Shown piece by piece: positions 27,124-36,284 of a stretch of 64,000 nucleotides of DNA. The notes under the pieces are model-generated. The model saw only the letters and a list, made by a program, of their open reading frames with translations, searched no databases and was not told the origin of the DNA. Positions within the stretch are counted from its first letter, which is position 1. Each line of letters starts with the position of its first letter. The position numbers and the translations under genes were made by a program. This stretch comes from Cyclobacteriaceae bacterium (GTDB taxonomy: Bacteria > Bacteroidota > Bacteroidia > Cytophagales > Cyclobacteriaceae): contig JAHBTY010000001.1 of assembly GCA_019638355.1 (NCBI GenBank), positions 1,302,001 to 1,366,000 of the forward strand. The letters are read 5' to 3'.

Positions 27124-28221
27124 CTATAAGTTCTTTGTTCTGTTACGCTTAAAATCTTCAAAAACAAGATTACCCAGGCCTTGCAAGCTACTGTAGTATG
27201 CATTGCCATTGTTGGCCTTGGTAAACTCGCGCACAAATGCTTTCAGGTATGGATCGGTAGCAATCATAAACGTGGTGACCGGAATTTTTATTTTTCGCAA
27301 TTGCGAAGCGAGGCTCAGCGTTTGATTCAGAATTTTCTGATCTAACCCAAAGCTGTTTTTATAATATTTAATTCCTTGTTTGATACACGTGGGCTTGCCA
27401 TCGGTTATCATAAAAATCTGCTTGTTGGAATTTTTTCTGCGCCTTAAAATATCCATTGCTAATTCCAATCCGGCAACCGTGTTGGTATGGTACGGCCCAA
27501 CCTGTAAGTAGGGTAGGTCTTTGATTTCAATCTGCCACGCATCATCGCCAAACACCAAAATGTCTAAAGTGTCTTTCGGATATTTTTTGGTGATGAGTTC
27601 GGCTAACGCCATCGCCACTTTCTTAGCAGGCGTAATCCGATCTTCGCCATATAAAATCATGGAATGCGAAATATCGATCATCAACACCGTAGATGTTTGT
27701 GTTTTGTATTCGCGTTCCAACACTTCCAGGTCTTCCTCCGTCATGAAGAAATCATCTACCCCGTGGTTGATTTGTGCGTTGCGCAACGAATCTGTCATCG
27801 AAATTTGTTCCAGCGTATCGCCAAACTCATAATCGCGTCTGTCGGTAGTGGGTTCATCGCCCCGGCCGCTGTGTGTGGTTTTATGATCGCCCGATTTTGT
27901 TTTCTTTAGCTTACCAAAAATTTCTTCCAGTGCAGATTGCCTAAGATTTTGTTCGGCTTTGGGTTTCAGTTTAAACTCTCCGTTGGGGCCGGTATCGGTT
28001 ATATAACCATTGCGTTTCAGGTCTTCAATAAAATCGCCAATACCATAATCTTTGTTGGTAAGGTTGTATTGCTTGTCCACTTCGGTAAGCCATTCCAATG
28101 CTTCGCCTACATTGCCGGCCGTTATCAGAATCAACTGCATAAAAATATTCAGCAGTTTTTCGAAGTCGCTCTTCGCGCTATCGGGTGGAGGTGTGTATTT
28201 TGAAAACCGGTGACCGAGCAT
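27124..28221 (-). CDS. VWA-domain protein, partner of the MoxR-like ATPase
   Basis: A 365-residue soluble protein. The N-terminal half is helical and carries a charged linker (about 105-135). The C-terminal von Willebrand A domain starts near residue 175 with a metal-ion site DISHS (Asp183, Ser185, Ser187), a Thr in YHTNTVAGLE and Asp in MITDGKP, so the MIDAS is intact. No signal peptide or membrane segment is seen, so it acts in the cytoplasm. It probably bridges the MoxR ATPase encoded next to it and an unknown client protein. It heads the three-gene series VWA, MoxR, AlbA_2. Confidence 0.85.
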   Translation of the reverse strand: MLGHRFSKYTPPPDSAKSDFEKLLNIFMQLILITAGNVGEALEWLTEVDKQYNLTNKDYGIGDFIEDLKRNGYITDTGPNGEFKLKPKAEQNLRQSALEEIFGKLKKTKSGDHKTTHSGRGDEPTTDRRDYEFGDTLEQISMTDSLRNAQINHGVDDFFMTEEDLEVLEREYKTQTSTVLMIDISHSMILYGEDRITPAKKVAMALAELITKKYPKDTLDILVFGDDAWQIEIKDLPYLQVGPYHTNTVAGLELAMDILRRRKNSNKQIFMITDGKPTCIKQGIKYYKNSFGLDQKILNQTLSLASQLRKIKIPVTTFMIATDPYLKAFVREFTKANNGNAYYSSLQGLGNLVFEDFKRNRTKNL

Positions 28222-28319
28222 GTTTTGATTTCTATATAAGTGCCTGAAGTAATAACTCGCCTTGCTTCGTTAATGTTTTAAGTATTCGGTATTCAGTAAC
28301 CGGTTTATGGTAATGGGTT

Positions 28320-28365
28320 CTTAAGGTTAACCTTTACTGCTTTAGCCTCTCAAGGTTACCTTAAG
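28320..28365. terminator. Hairpin overlapping the end of bshA
   Basis: CTTAAGGTTAACCTT (28320-28334) pairs with AAGGTTACCTTAAG (28352-28365), with one bulged base. The right arm includes the bshA stop codon at 28361-28363. The left arm holds the perfect palindrome AAGGTTAACCTT. There is no U tract, so termination is only probable. Confidence 0.45.
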
Positions 28366-29512
28366 ACGTTTGTAAACCTTTTAAAGCATGTGCTTTTTCC
28401 AAAACCCGTTCGTAGTATTTTTCATACAACGGTAAAATGTTAGTAATATCAAATTCGCGGGCACGTGCCAATGCATTAGCTTTAAATTGTGGTAGATTAT
28501 CCTTATCCAAAATAAAAAGCGCTTTGCGGGTCATGTCTTCCACATCGCCCACGTTGCTCATAAATCCTGTAACGCCCTGTACGTTTAATTCTGGAAGGCC
28601 ACCCGTGTTAGAAGAAATTACCGGTACTTCGCAAGCCATTGCTTCCAGTGCTGCCAATCCAAAACTTTCTTTTTCAGAAGGCATCAAAAATAAATCGGCA
28701 ACTGAAAGCACTTCTTCTACTGCTTCGAGTTTACCCAAAAAACGAACCGCATCATTTATTCCCAGCTCGCGGGCGAGTGCTTCTGCAGGTTGGCGCTCGG
28801 GTCCATCACCAATCATTAAAAGCTTAGATGGAATTTCTTTGTGAATATTGTTAAAGACCTGCACCACATCCATAACTCGCTTTACTTTGCGGAAGTTGGA
28901 AGTGTGTACAATCAGAGCTTCGCCATGTGGGCAAATAGCTTTCTTGAAATGATCTTTCTTTTGCTTCTTGAATTTTTCTAAGTCGATGAAGTTGGGTATC
29001 ACTTCAATCTCGTTGGTAATCTTAAACGAGTAATATGTTTCGCGTTTCAGGTCTTCGGATACACTGGTTACACCATCCGATTGATTGATGCTAAACGTAA
29101 CCACCGGTTCGTAACTCGCATCTTTGCCTACCAGGGTAATGTCGGTTCCGTGCAGGGTAGTTACTACCGGAATGTAAATACCATGCGTCTTTAAAATTTG
29201 TTTAGCCATATACGCAGCCGAGGCATGCGGAATGGCATAATGCACATGCAATAAATCAAGGCCTTCGTTTTTAACCACACTTACCATTTTGCTGGCCAAT
29301 GCCAACTCATAGGGTGGGTATTCAAACAACGGGTAAGAACGAAACTCCACTTCGTGGTAAAATAAATTCTCGTTTAGAAAGTCCAACCGGCTGGGCTGAC
29401 TATATGTAATAAAGTGTACCTGATGGCCTTCTTTGGCGAGTGCTTTGCCCAGCTCTGTTGCAACAACACCGCTACCACCAAAGGTAGGATAACACACTAT
29501 TCCTATTTTCAT
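28361..29512 (-). CDS. bshA: N-acetyl-alpha-D-glucosaminyl L-malate synthase (bacillithiol biosynthesis)
   Basis: A 383-residue GT4-family glycosyltransferase that joins UDP-GlcNAc to L-malate, the first step of bacillithiol synthesis. The N-terminus MKIGIVCYPTFGGSGVVATELG and LHVHYAIPHASAAYMA are near-diagnostic. The C-terminal nucleotide-binding domain has EKESFGLAALEAMACEVPV. Later steps (BshB deacetylase, BshC) are not in the window. Bacillithiol is the main low-molecular-weight thiol of many Bacteroidota and could serve the 1-Cys peroxiredoxin at 6588. The gene appears to be transcribed alone. Confidence 0.92.
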   Translation of the reverse strand: MKIGIVCYPTFGGSGVVATELGKALAKEGHQVHFITYSQPSRLDFLNENLFYHEVEFRSYPLFEYPPYELALASKMVSVVKNEGLDLLHVHYAIPHASAAYMAKQILKTHGIYIPVVTTLHGTDITLVGKDASYEPVVTFSINQSDGVTSVSEDLKRETYYSFKITNEIEVIPNFIDLEKFKKQKKDHFKKAICPHGEALIVHTSNFRKVKRVMDVVQVFNNIHKEIPSKLLMIGDGPERQPAEALARELGINDAVRFLGKLEAVEEVLSVADLFLMPSEKESFGLAALEAMACEVPVISSNTGGLPELNVQGVTGFMSNVGDVEDMTRKALFILDKDNLPQFKANALARAREFDITNILPLYEKYYERVLEKAHALKGLQTS

Positions 29513-29713
29513 CTGTTAAATACTGTTTTAAAGTGGTAAGACGGAACAACCCCTGTATTATTTTGATGAGTAGTTTTTAACGGGGATAATTCCATCGGGT
29601 AGTGTTACGTGGTTGGTTTGAAGATAAAACAAAATCCTAAAACCTCTTCACTAAACCCCTTAACCGGTCATTTAGTTTCAGCAATGGGGTCAATGGGGTC
29701 TATTAACGTTTTT

Positions 29714-32446
29714 TTAATACTGCTGGTAACTAAAGATGGCTTTGTAGATAACCTCTTGAATGCGGGGCCGGATGTTGGCATTCAGTAGCTTATTATTATT
29801 CATATCCGGATGCACCCGGTTTGATAAATAAACAAATACCAGGTTAAACTGAGGATCAACCCAAATGCAGGTACCGGTAAAACCGGTATGACCAAATGTA
29901 AATGGCGAGGCATATATGGTTGTAGGCCCGGCCCAATCGCTTATGGTTGGCTTATCCCAACCCAGGCCGCGCCTGCTGGTTTCATATTGTTTGGTAGTGA
30001 AAAATTCAACCGTTTCGGGTTTGTAGAATTGATGGCCACCATAACTCCCTTTTTGCAATAACATCTGGCCTAGTTTAGCAAGGTCGTTTGCGTTGCCAAA
30101 CAACCCCGCATGCCCGGCAATATTACCATGCATGGCGGCACCCTGGTCGTGCACATAACCGGTTAATAATCCGCCCCTAAAAAGTTTATCATTTTCGGTT
30201 GGTGCAATCTGGTTAGCAGCAAATTTTTGAAGTGGCAGGTAGCCAAGTGAAGAGGCGCCCAAAGGTTCGTATAGATTCTGTTCCAGAAAATCTTCCATAG
30301 GCTGATTTAAAATTTTTTCGGCCAGATGCTGTAAAATGTAAAAGCCCATATCGCTATACCGATAGCCATATACCGTGCGTGCTGGTTTTTCCTGTACACG
30401 TGCTTTAATTATCCATTGCCACAAACTGTCTTTCATGGCTTTGGATGCAAACATCTTTTCCGTTACCGGGAAGGGGTACTCAGCACTGGCAGTGGTGCTG
30501 TAGTATTGCGGTAAGGGTAGATTATCTTTTACAGTACTACTCCAAAACGGAAGAAATGGCCATAAACCCGCCTGGTGGGTAAGTATATCTTTTATCGTAA
30601 AATCTTTTTTGTTCGATTTTTTTAATTCGGGTAGATACACAGAAGCTTTTTTATGAATATCGATCAACCCCTTCTCGTACATAAACATAACGGTTTGCAG
30701 TGTAGCTGCCACTTTGGTTACCGAGGCCAAATCGTAGATAGTATTTTCTGTTACAGGTATTGTTTTGTTATACGTTAACCAACCGCTGGCTTTATCATAA
30801 ATTACTTTGCCATCTTTTACTACCATTACATAGCTGCCGGGTGTGGCACAACTATCAATGGCTTGCTGCGCAATTTTTTCTATTTGCGCTAAGATATTGC
30901 TATCCACTCCGGCAGCTTCGGGTAGCGAATAGGAAAGACGGTTGAGTGTTTTGGTTTGAAGCCCCGTGCCGGCTTCATAAAAGTTGGGTACTGTAATGGG
31001 TAGCACACCACGGGCAGGCATACCACCAAAAATAATCTGTGCGGTTATCTTTTGTGTTTCGGCTGCCGGGGTATAGGCGGCCAGTAAAACCGGAAAGTCT
31101 TTCAAACCAATTAGCTCATGTGCGTAGCCAAAGTAACAAATAACAACCTGTTGTTTTTGATTTATTTTTTTTAAAAATGAAACGATTGCCGGATCAGGAA
31201 CTTCCAGAAGCGCCACCACCACTACATCACTTTCGGTAAATTCTTTTGTTAGTAAGGTGGTATCATTAAGGTGCATTATATTAAAATGACGGAAGGGTGC
31301 GTACTTGCCGAGGTACCGTACAAAAGTGTTTGGGTATGTGGAACCGATGGAAATTGAAGCAAACTTTCGGTTCTCTAACTGAGCAACCGGCACCACATTG
31401 TTAACATTAGAAAGTAATGTTACCATGGCTTCAGCCAACTGGTGCCTGAGTAGCTTTGCTTCCGGGTTGTGCAGGCGCGCAAGCAGATTATCAGTATTAA
31501 TATGTTTGGTTACACCTAAGCCGGCATCGTACTTTATACTCAATAATTTTTTTACGGACGCATCAATGCGTTCTTGCAATTCCTTATTCTTGCGTAAGGC
31601 TCGCAGTATTTTGCGCAAGGCAGCGGCCACATCATCGCTACCTATAATAACATCATGGCCCAGGTGAAGCGCTATTAATTCAACTTCGCCTTCTGGCTGT
31701 TTCCCGGCCAATTGTTTCAAATGAGGTATGTCAGCAATTAAAATTCCATCATAGTCGGGTCGCGGTATCAGTTCTTCATCTTGCTTGCCACGATCATCCG
31801 CTTCCAGATTAATTATTTGTGTGTAAGACGATACAGCACCGTTTGTGTGTTGTAATAAATGTTTGGTCCAGTCCATATCAGCATCGGGCAATCCATTAAG
31901 CCCTGTAAAATTGGAGGCTGTGTTTAACCCTTTTAAATAGTGGAGGTATGCAGATTGCACCCGTGAACTGCTATAGGCGTGAGTAACGGGTTTTTCTGAA
32001 TATGGTATTGAAACAAGGTTGGCGTGAATGCCCAGCAATTGCTGTTGCCGAACAGTTTCTGCACCGGCTTTCTGTATCAGTTCGGGTTGCGTAATGGCGG
32101 CCAGCAACCAGGGGGCTTGCAAGGGTAATAAGCTATCGATGTTAATTTCTGCTTCCCATCCCCGGTTTACTACCAACAGTGGAACATCTGAGCCTTGCTG
32201 CAGTTTATTTAATCGCCTGGCGTGACTGATCGGTCCACTTTGCGTTAACAGTACACCACCGGGTTTAAATTTTAAAAAGTCGTTTTCTTCAGGGTCGGTC
32301 GGTAACTGTACCCAGAACAACTGGCTGATTTTTTCGGATGGAGTAAGAGTTTGAAATACGCTATCAACCCAGCGTGCTTTTGATTCTTGTGCAAGTGTTG
32401 TTAACTGAATGAATATGAAGAGAATAAAGAAAAAAAATTTCAACAT
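29714..32446 (-). CDS. GH3-like domain (degenerate) fused to a class C beta-lactamase-type serine hydrolase
   Basis: A 910-residue exported protein (signal peptide 1-19, ending LAQ). Residues about 25-340 follow the NagZ-type GH3 fold and keep an aspartate at the nucleophile position (Asp239 in GILIADIPHL). The KHFPGHG loop that supplies the general acid in NagZ enzymes is absent, replaced near 178-196 by unrelated sequence. Residues about 530-905 form a serine hydrolase with Ser575 and Lys578 (SVTK), Tyr697 (YSDMG) and a C-terminal HTGFTG motif, as in AmpC/AmpH-type peptidases. Intact relatives are GH3-serine hydrolase fusions thought to act on peptidoglycan. Here the hydrolase half looks active and the GH3 half probably does not. 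Confidence 0.85.
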   Translation of the reverse strand: MLKFFFFILFIFIQLTTLAQESKARWVDSVFQTLTPSEKISQLFWVQLPTDPEENDFLKFKPGGVLLTQSGPISHARRLNKLQQGSDVPLLVVNRGWEAEINIDSLLPLQAPWLLAAITQPELIQKAGAETVRQQQLLGIHANLVSIPYSEKPVTHAYSSSRVQSAYLHYLKGLNTASNFTGLNGLPDADMDWTKHLLQHTNGAVSSYTQIINLEADDRGKQDEELIPRPDYDGILIADIPHLKQLAGKQPEGEVELIALHLGHDVIIGSDDVAAALRKILRALRKNKELQERIDASVKKLLSIKYDAGLGVTKHINTDNLLARLHNPEAKLLRHQLAEAMVTLLSNVNNVVPVAQLENRKFASISIGSTYPNTFVRYLGKYAPFRHFNIMHLNDTTLLTKEFTESDVVVVALLEVPDPAIVSFLKKINQKQQVVICYFGYAHELIGLKDFPVLLAAYTPAAETQKITAQIIFGGMPARGVLPITVPNFYEAGTGLQTKTLNRLSYSLPEAAGVDSNILAQIEKIAQQAIDSCATPGSYVMVVKDGKVIYDKASGWLTYNKTIPVTENTIYDLASVTKVAATLQTVMFMYEKGLIDIHKKASVYLPELKKSNKKDFTIKDILTHQAGLWPFLPFWSSTVKDNLPLPQYYSTTASAEYPFPVTEKMFASKAMKDSLWQWIIKARVQEKPARTVYGYRYSDMGFYILQHLAEKILNQPMEDFLEQNLYEPLGASSLGYLPLQKFAANQIAPTENDKLFRGGLLTGYVHDQGAAMHGNIAGHAGLFGNANDLAKLGQMLLQKGSYGGHQFYKPETVEFFTTKQYETSRRGLGWDKPTISDWAGPTTIYASPFTFGHTGFTGTCIWVDPQFNLVFVYLSNRVHPDMNNNKLLNANIRPRIQEVIYKAIFSYQQY

Positions 32447-32558
32447 CGGCCTGATCGATTTTTGTACTTTTACCTTTCTTTTAGAGTTAAAATCTAAACT
32501 ATAACGAAAGAGAAAGATTTATTCTATGCGAAGCTACGTTTAGATTAAAAGAAAAACT

Positions 32559-32924
32559 ATGAAGTTTATATCGTTATTTACAAAAACACCCCAACATCAA
32601 CGCTTTGTTTACAAGCCTCGGTTTTACGATGAACAAAAAGAAGAGATGATGGAGCGTGAAAACCGAATTAGAAAAGAGATTGAACGCGAACGGGGTATTG
32701 TAAGCGAAACAGATGGTACCTATCGCTCGCGCATAGCAGGATCGTTTCAGGCGGCACGTAAGCGAAGCAAGCCCTCGGCTGCTTCCAATGCAACGCTTAT
32801 TCGGTTAGGAATACTGTTGTACTTAACAGTTTTGATAATTGCTTTTTTGCATTGGGGCAAACCCGCGCTTTATTCCATATTCGTATTTATTCCGGTTTAC
32901 ATCTATTTTAAGCTTAAAAAGTAA
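32559..32924 (+). CDS. Small membrane protein of unknown function upstream of mutL
   Basis: A 121-residue protein. A basic, charged N-terminal part (about 25-75, rich in Arg, Lys and Glu; EMMERENRIRKEIERERG looks like a coiled coil) is followed by two hydrophobic segments (about 80-98 and 103-117) and a short lysine tail. No family is recognised. It ends 19 bases before mutL on the same strand and is probably co-transcribed with mutL and the two rhomboid genes. Membrane topology with both termini in the cytoplasm is inferred. Confidence 0.7.
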   Translation: MKFISLFTKTPQHQRFVYKPRFYDEQKEEMMERENRIRKEIERERGIVSETDGTYRSRIAGSFQAARKRSKPSAASNATLIRLGILLYLTVLIIAFLHWGKPALYSIFVFIPVYIYFKLKK

Positions 32925-32943
32925 TCCGCTCTTACACTATTTC

Positions 32944-34740
32944 ATGCCCGACATTATTCACTTACTTCCAGATGCCATTGCAAACCAGATTGCCGCAGGC
33001 GAAGTGGTTCAACGCCCGGCATCGGTCGTTAAAGAATTGATAGAAAACTCACTCGATGCCGGGGCCACGCAAATCCGACTTTTCGTAAAGGAAGCAGGCA
33101 AAACCCTGATTCAGATTATAGATAATGGCAGCGGCATGAGCGAAACCGATGCGCGCATGAGTTTGGAACGACATGCTACTTCTAAAATTCGTACAGCCGA
33201 TGATTTATTTCGGTTACGCACGATGGGTTTCAGAGGCGAAGCACTGGCATCCATTGCTGCGGTATCGCAGTTTGAAATGAAAACGCGGCAAGCGTATGCC
33301 GACCTTGGTACTCATTTAATTGTGGAGGGCTCTGAAGTAAAAAGTCAATCGCCAGTTGCTTGCGAGAAGGGAACCAACATCAGCGTTAAGAATTTATTCT
33401 TCAACATACCGGCTCGAAGAAATTTTTTGAAATCGAACCCGGTAGAAATGCGGCATATCATAGAAGAATTTCAACGGCTTGCTTTAGCGCATCCGCAAGT
33501 AGCATTTCAACTGCAGCACGATGAAGAACTGATTTACGATTTACCGGCTTCAAAACTTAGCCAACGCATTGTAGCGATTTTCGGAAAATCATTTCAGGAA
33601 CAACTTGCGCCATGCCAGGAAGAAACCTCACTCTTAAAAATAACCGGATACATTGGCCGGCCTGAATCGGCCCGTAAAACCCGGGGCGAGCAATTTATTT
33701 TTGTGAACCAGCGCTTCATCCGCAACAATTACTTAAACCACGCTGTAAGCAGTGCATTTGAAGGGTTGATCCCGGAAGGAAATTTTCCTTTCCATGTATT
33801 GTTTATTGAAATCGATCCGAAGCATATTGATGTAAATGTACATCCCACCAAAACTGAAATTAAGTTTGATGATGAGCGTGCGGTGTATGGTGTTGTGTGG
33901 GCTGCTGTGAAACAAGCCCTTGGTACGCATAACCTCGCACCGGCTATTGATTTTAAAGCCGATGTAAATCTGGTGGGAAAATTAAATCAGCAACTTACCA
34001 AAGAACAATATCTGGACGAGCAGTTTTCGAACTCACTTAATCGCAATAATCTGAAAAACTGGGAAACACTTTTTGAAAACGAACCCACTTCTAAACTCTT
34101 TCAGAAAACAAAATCTGAAAATACTGTTCTGCGTTTTGAGAGTTCTATCAATAAAACGGATGAAACTGAAAAAACCGAGGAGCAGGGATTATTTCAATTT
34201 CAACAGAAATATATAATCCGGGCCTCCAAAACCGGACTCATGATTATCGATCAGCAAGCTGCGCACGAACGGGTTTTGTTCGAACGGTTTCTGGCGCGCC
34301 AGAAAGGCAATGCCGGTAACAGTCAACAAAGTTTGTTTCCGCAAAGCGTAACCTTAACAGCCTCTGATTATGCGCTGGCAATGGAAATTGAACAGGAACT
34401 TTTTGCATTGGGCTTCCGGTTTGAAATTTTTGGAAAGCATGCGGTGCTGGTAACCGGAATACCTACCGGGGTAACGGGCACCGAAAAAGAATTATTTGAA
34501 GGATTGATTGAGCAGTTTAAGAAAAACCAGGCTGAATTGCAGTTGCCGGTGCGCGATAATCTGGCCTTGGCGTTGGCGAGGCGCGCAGCAGTAAAATCAG
34601 GACAAAAATTATTGCCCGAAGAAATAAAGGCAGTAGTGGAGGGTTTGTTTGCCTGCGCTAAACCTAATTTTTCTCCGGATGGGCGCCCAACATTTTTTAC
34701 CTTTGAAACGTCTAAGATAGAAAGTTACTTTACCCGATAA
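32944..34740 (+). CDS. mutL: DNA mismatch repair protein MutL
   Basis: A 598-residue mismatch repair ATPase starting at the conserved MPDIIHLLPDAIANQIAAGE. The GHKL ATPase motifs are ELIENSLDAG (Glu34), DNGSGM and MGFRGEAL. The C-terminal dimerisation domain carries DQQAAHERVLFE at 436-447, matching the endonuclease motif DQHA(X)2E(X)4E except that His is Gln. The carboxylates of the motif are intact, so nicking activity is possible but uncertain. The frame is open upstream to 32839, inside the preceding gene, but the family N-terminus fixes the start at 32944. The rhomboid gene follows 9 bases after the stop. Confidence 0.95.
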   Translation: MPDIIHLLPDAIANQIAAGEVVQRPASVVKELIENSLDAGATQIRLFVKEAGKTLIQIIDNGSGMSETDARMSLERHATSKIRTADDLFRLRTMGFRGEALASIAAVSQFEMKTRQAYADLGTHLIVEGSEVKSQSPVACEKGTNISVKNLFFNIPARRNFLKSNPVEMRHIIEEFQRLALAHPQVAFQLQHDEELIYDLPASKLSQRIVAIFGKSFQEQLAPCQEETSLLKITGYIGRPESARKTRGEQFIFVNQRFIRNNYLNHAVSSAFEGLIPEGNFPFHVLFIEIDPKHIDVNVHPTKTEIKFDDERAVYGVVWAAVKQALGTHNLAPAIDFKADVNLVGKLNQQLTKEQYLDEQFSNSLNRNNLKNWETLFENEPTSKLFQKTKSENTVLRFESSINKTDETEKTEEQGLFQFQQKYIIRASKTGLMIIDQQAAHERVLFERFLARQKGNAGNSQQSLFPQSVTLTASDYALAMEIEQELFALGFRFEIFGKHAVLVTGIPTGVTGTEKELFEGLIEQFKKNQAELQLPVRDNLALALARRAAVKSGQKLLPEEIKAVVEGLFACAKPNFSPDGRPTFFTFETSKIESYFTR

Positions 34741-34749
34741 TCCGAGCGC

Positions 34750-35343
34750 ATGTTTCGAGTTACTCCTTTGGTCAGAAATCTGATCATCATCAACATAGTG
34801 GTTTTTCTGGCCCAGAATTTATTGAGCAATCTTCACATCACAGAATATTTATCGTTGTGGAGCGTAAACTCACCTTACTTCAAGCCCTACCAGTTTTTTA
34901 CCTACATGTTTGCGCATGGAGGCATGGGTCATATTTTCTTTAACATGCTGGCATTAGCATCATTTGCACCGATTCTTGAAAGCTATTGGGGCGATAAGAA
35001 ATTTTTGGTTTTCTATCTCGCTACCGGTATTGGGGCGGGAATCATTTATGCTGCCGTTAACTACTTTTTAGGTGGCGGTGGTGGAGGCATTATGTTAGGA
35101 GCCTCCGGTGCCATCTATGGAATATTGATGGCTTTTGGAATGAGTTTTCCCAACATGGAGATAATGTTATTATTTCCACCCATTCCCATTAAAGCCAAGT
35201 ACATGGTTTTTATAATGGGCTTTATTACATACGCTTTGGATAGTAGCGGTACAGTAGCGCACATGGCGCACTTTGGTGGGGCGTTTGTTGCGTTTATTAT
35301 TATCTCTATTTGGCGCGGACAAGGCAGCAACCGGGGTTGGTAG
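34750..35343 (+). CDS. Rhomboid-family intramembrane serine protease 1
   Basis: A 197-residue six-helix rhomboid. The catalytic dyad is Ser119 in GASGAIYG and His174 in AHFGG, with Asn65 in HIFFNM for the oxyanion site; AHGGMGH precedes it. All key residues are present, so the protease should be active in the inner membrane. A run of seven glycines (107-113) precedes the serine loop. It is encoded directly after mutL and 42 bases before a second rhomboid. Substrates are unknown. Confidence 0.92.
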   Translation: MFRVTPLVRNLIIINIVVFLAQNLLSNLHITEYLSLWSVNSPYFKPYQFFTYMFAHGGMGHIFFNMLALASFAPILESYWGDKKFLVFYLATGIGAGIIYAAVNYFLGGGGGGIMLGASGAIYGILMAFGMSFPNMEIMLLFPPIPIKAKYMVFIMGFITYALDSSGTVAHMAHFGGAFVAFIIISIWRGQGSNRGW

Positions 35344-35385
35344 CGTAACAAATTAAGTTTTATCTTAGTTAGAAATTGAAGGGTT

Positions 35386-36282
35386 GTGTTTGACGAATTT
35401 AAAAACGCTTTCAGCCGGCATAACAATGCACACGTTCAGTTAATCATCATTAACGTGGTGGTTTTTCTGTTGCTGGCTGTTATAATGGTAGCAGCTAACA
35501 TTACCGATTCTCAAAGTATCTTTAACTGGATACATGCACAAGTGGCTATTCCGGCCCGGTTAGCAGCCTTTATTCAAAAACCATGGACAATCATCACCTA
35601 TTCGTTTGTACACGATCTTTCCAGCATTTGGCACATCCTTTTTAATATGCTGGTATTCTATTGGTTTGGTAGAATTTTTATCGAATACCTGGGCAGCGAT
35701 AAGCTTATTGCTTTGTATGTGTTGGGGGCTTTGGCAGGTGCATTATTCTATTTGCTGGTTTACAATACGATTCCATATTACCAGGCTCAGATACCGGCTT
35801 TGGGTATGGTGGGCGCTTCGGCTGCTGTATATGCGGTGTTGGTAGCAACAGCAACGCTCTTGCCTGATTATACCATTTTCCTATTATTCTTCGGTCCGGT
35901 TCGCATTAAATACATAGCGTTGGTTTACATTGTAATTTCCTTTTTAGGAACTGTAGGCCTGAATGCGGGCGGAAATATTGCACACCTGGGCGGTGCGCTA
36001 ATTGGGTACATCTACATTAAACAATTGCAAGCCGGAGTAAACTGGGGTGGTTGGGTAACAACCACATTAGGTTGGTTTAAAAGTTTATTTGTTCCCTCCT
36101 CTAAGGTGAAGGTTACGTATCGAAAAACAGAGCCACGGGCTTCTTCATCTACACCAAATTCAAAAATGAGCAAGGCAAGCCAGGATGAAATTGATGCTAT
36201 TCTGGATAAGATTTCGGATCGCGGTTATGAAAGCCTGAGCAAAGAGGAGAAAGAGAAACTCTTTAATGCCAGTAAAAAATAA
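35386..36282 (+). CDS. Rhomboid-family intramembrane serine protease 2 with C-terminal cytoplasmic domain
   Basis: A 298-residue rhomboid with catalytic Ser145 in GASAAVYA and His200 in AHLGG, and Asn87 in HILFNM. After the membrane core (to about 215) comes a linker and a small helical domain (about 262-298, DEIDAILDKISDRGYESLSK) that recurs at the ends of Bacteroidota rhomboids. The start is GTG at 35386, giving a basic, polar N-terminus before the first helix; no ATG fits. It follows rhomboid 1 closely, so the pair may share regulation but differ in substrate choice. The gene converges with the next gene, with two bases between stop codons. Confidence 0.9.
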   Translation: MFDEFKNAFSRHNNAHVQLIIINVVVFLLLAVIMVAANITDSQSIFNWIHAQVAIPARLAAFIQKPWTIITYSFVHDLSSIWHILFNMLVFYWFGRIFIEYLGSDKLIALYVLGALAGALFYLLVYNTIPYYQAQIPALGMVGASAAVYAVLVATATLLPDYTIFLLFFGPVRIKYIALVYIVISFLGTVGLNAGGNIAHLGGALIGYIYIKQLQAGVNWGGWVTTTLGWFKSLFVPSSKVKVTYRKTEPRASSSTPNSKMSKASQDEIDAILDKISDRGYESLSKEEKEKLFNASKK

Positions 36283-36284
36283 GC

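Noticed and set aside
29513-29713. 200-base gap between bshA and the GH3 fusion gene as a possible RNA gene
   Set aside because: No stable hairpin, tRNA-like or conserved element was seen beyond a short direct repeat AATGGGGTC.
32839-32943. Extension of the mutL frame by 35 codons upstream
   Set aside because: It overlaps the coding part of the small membrane protein, and the conserved MutL N-terminus starts at 32944.
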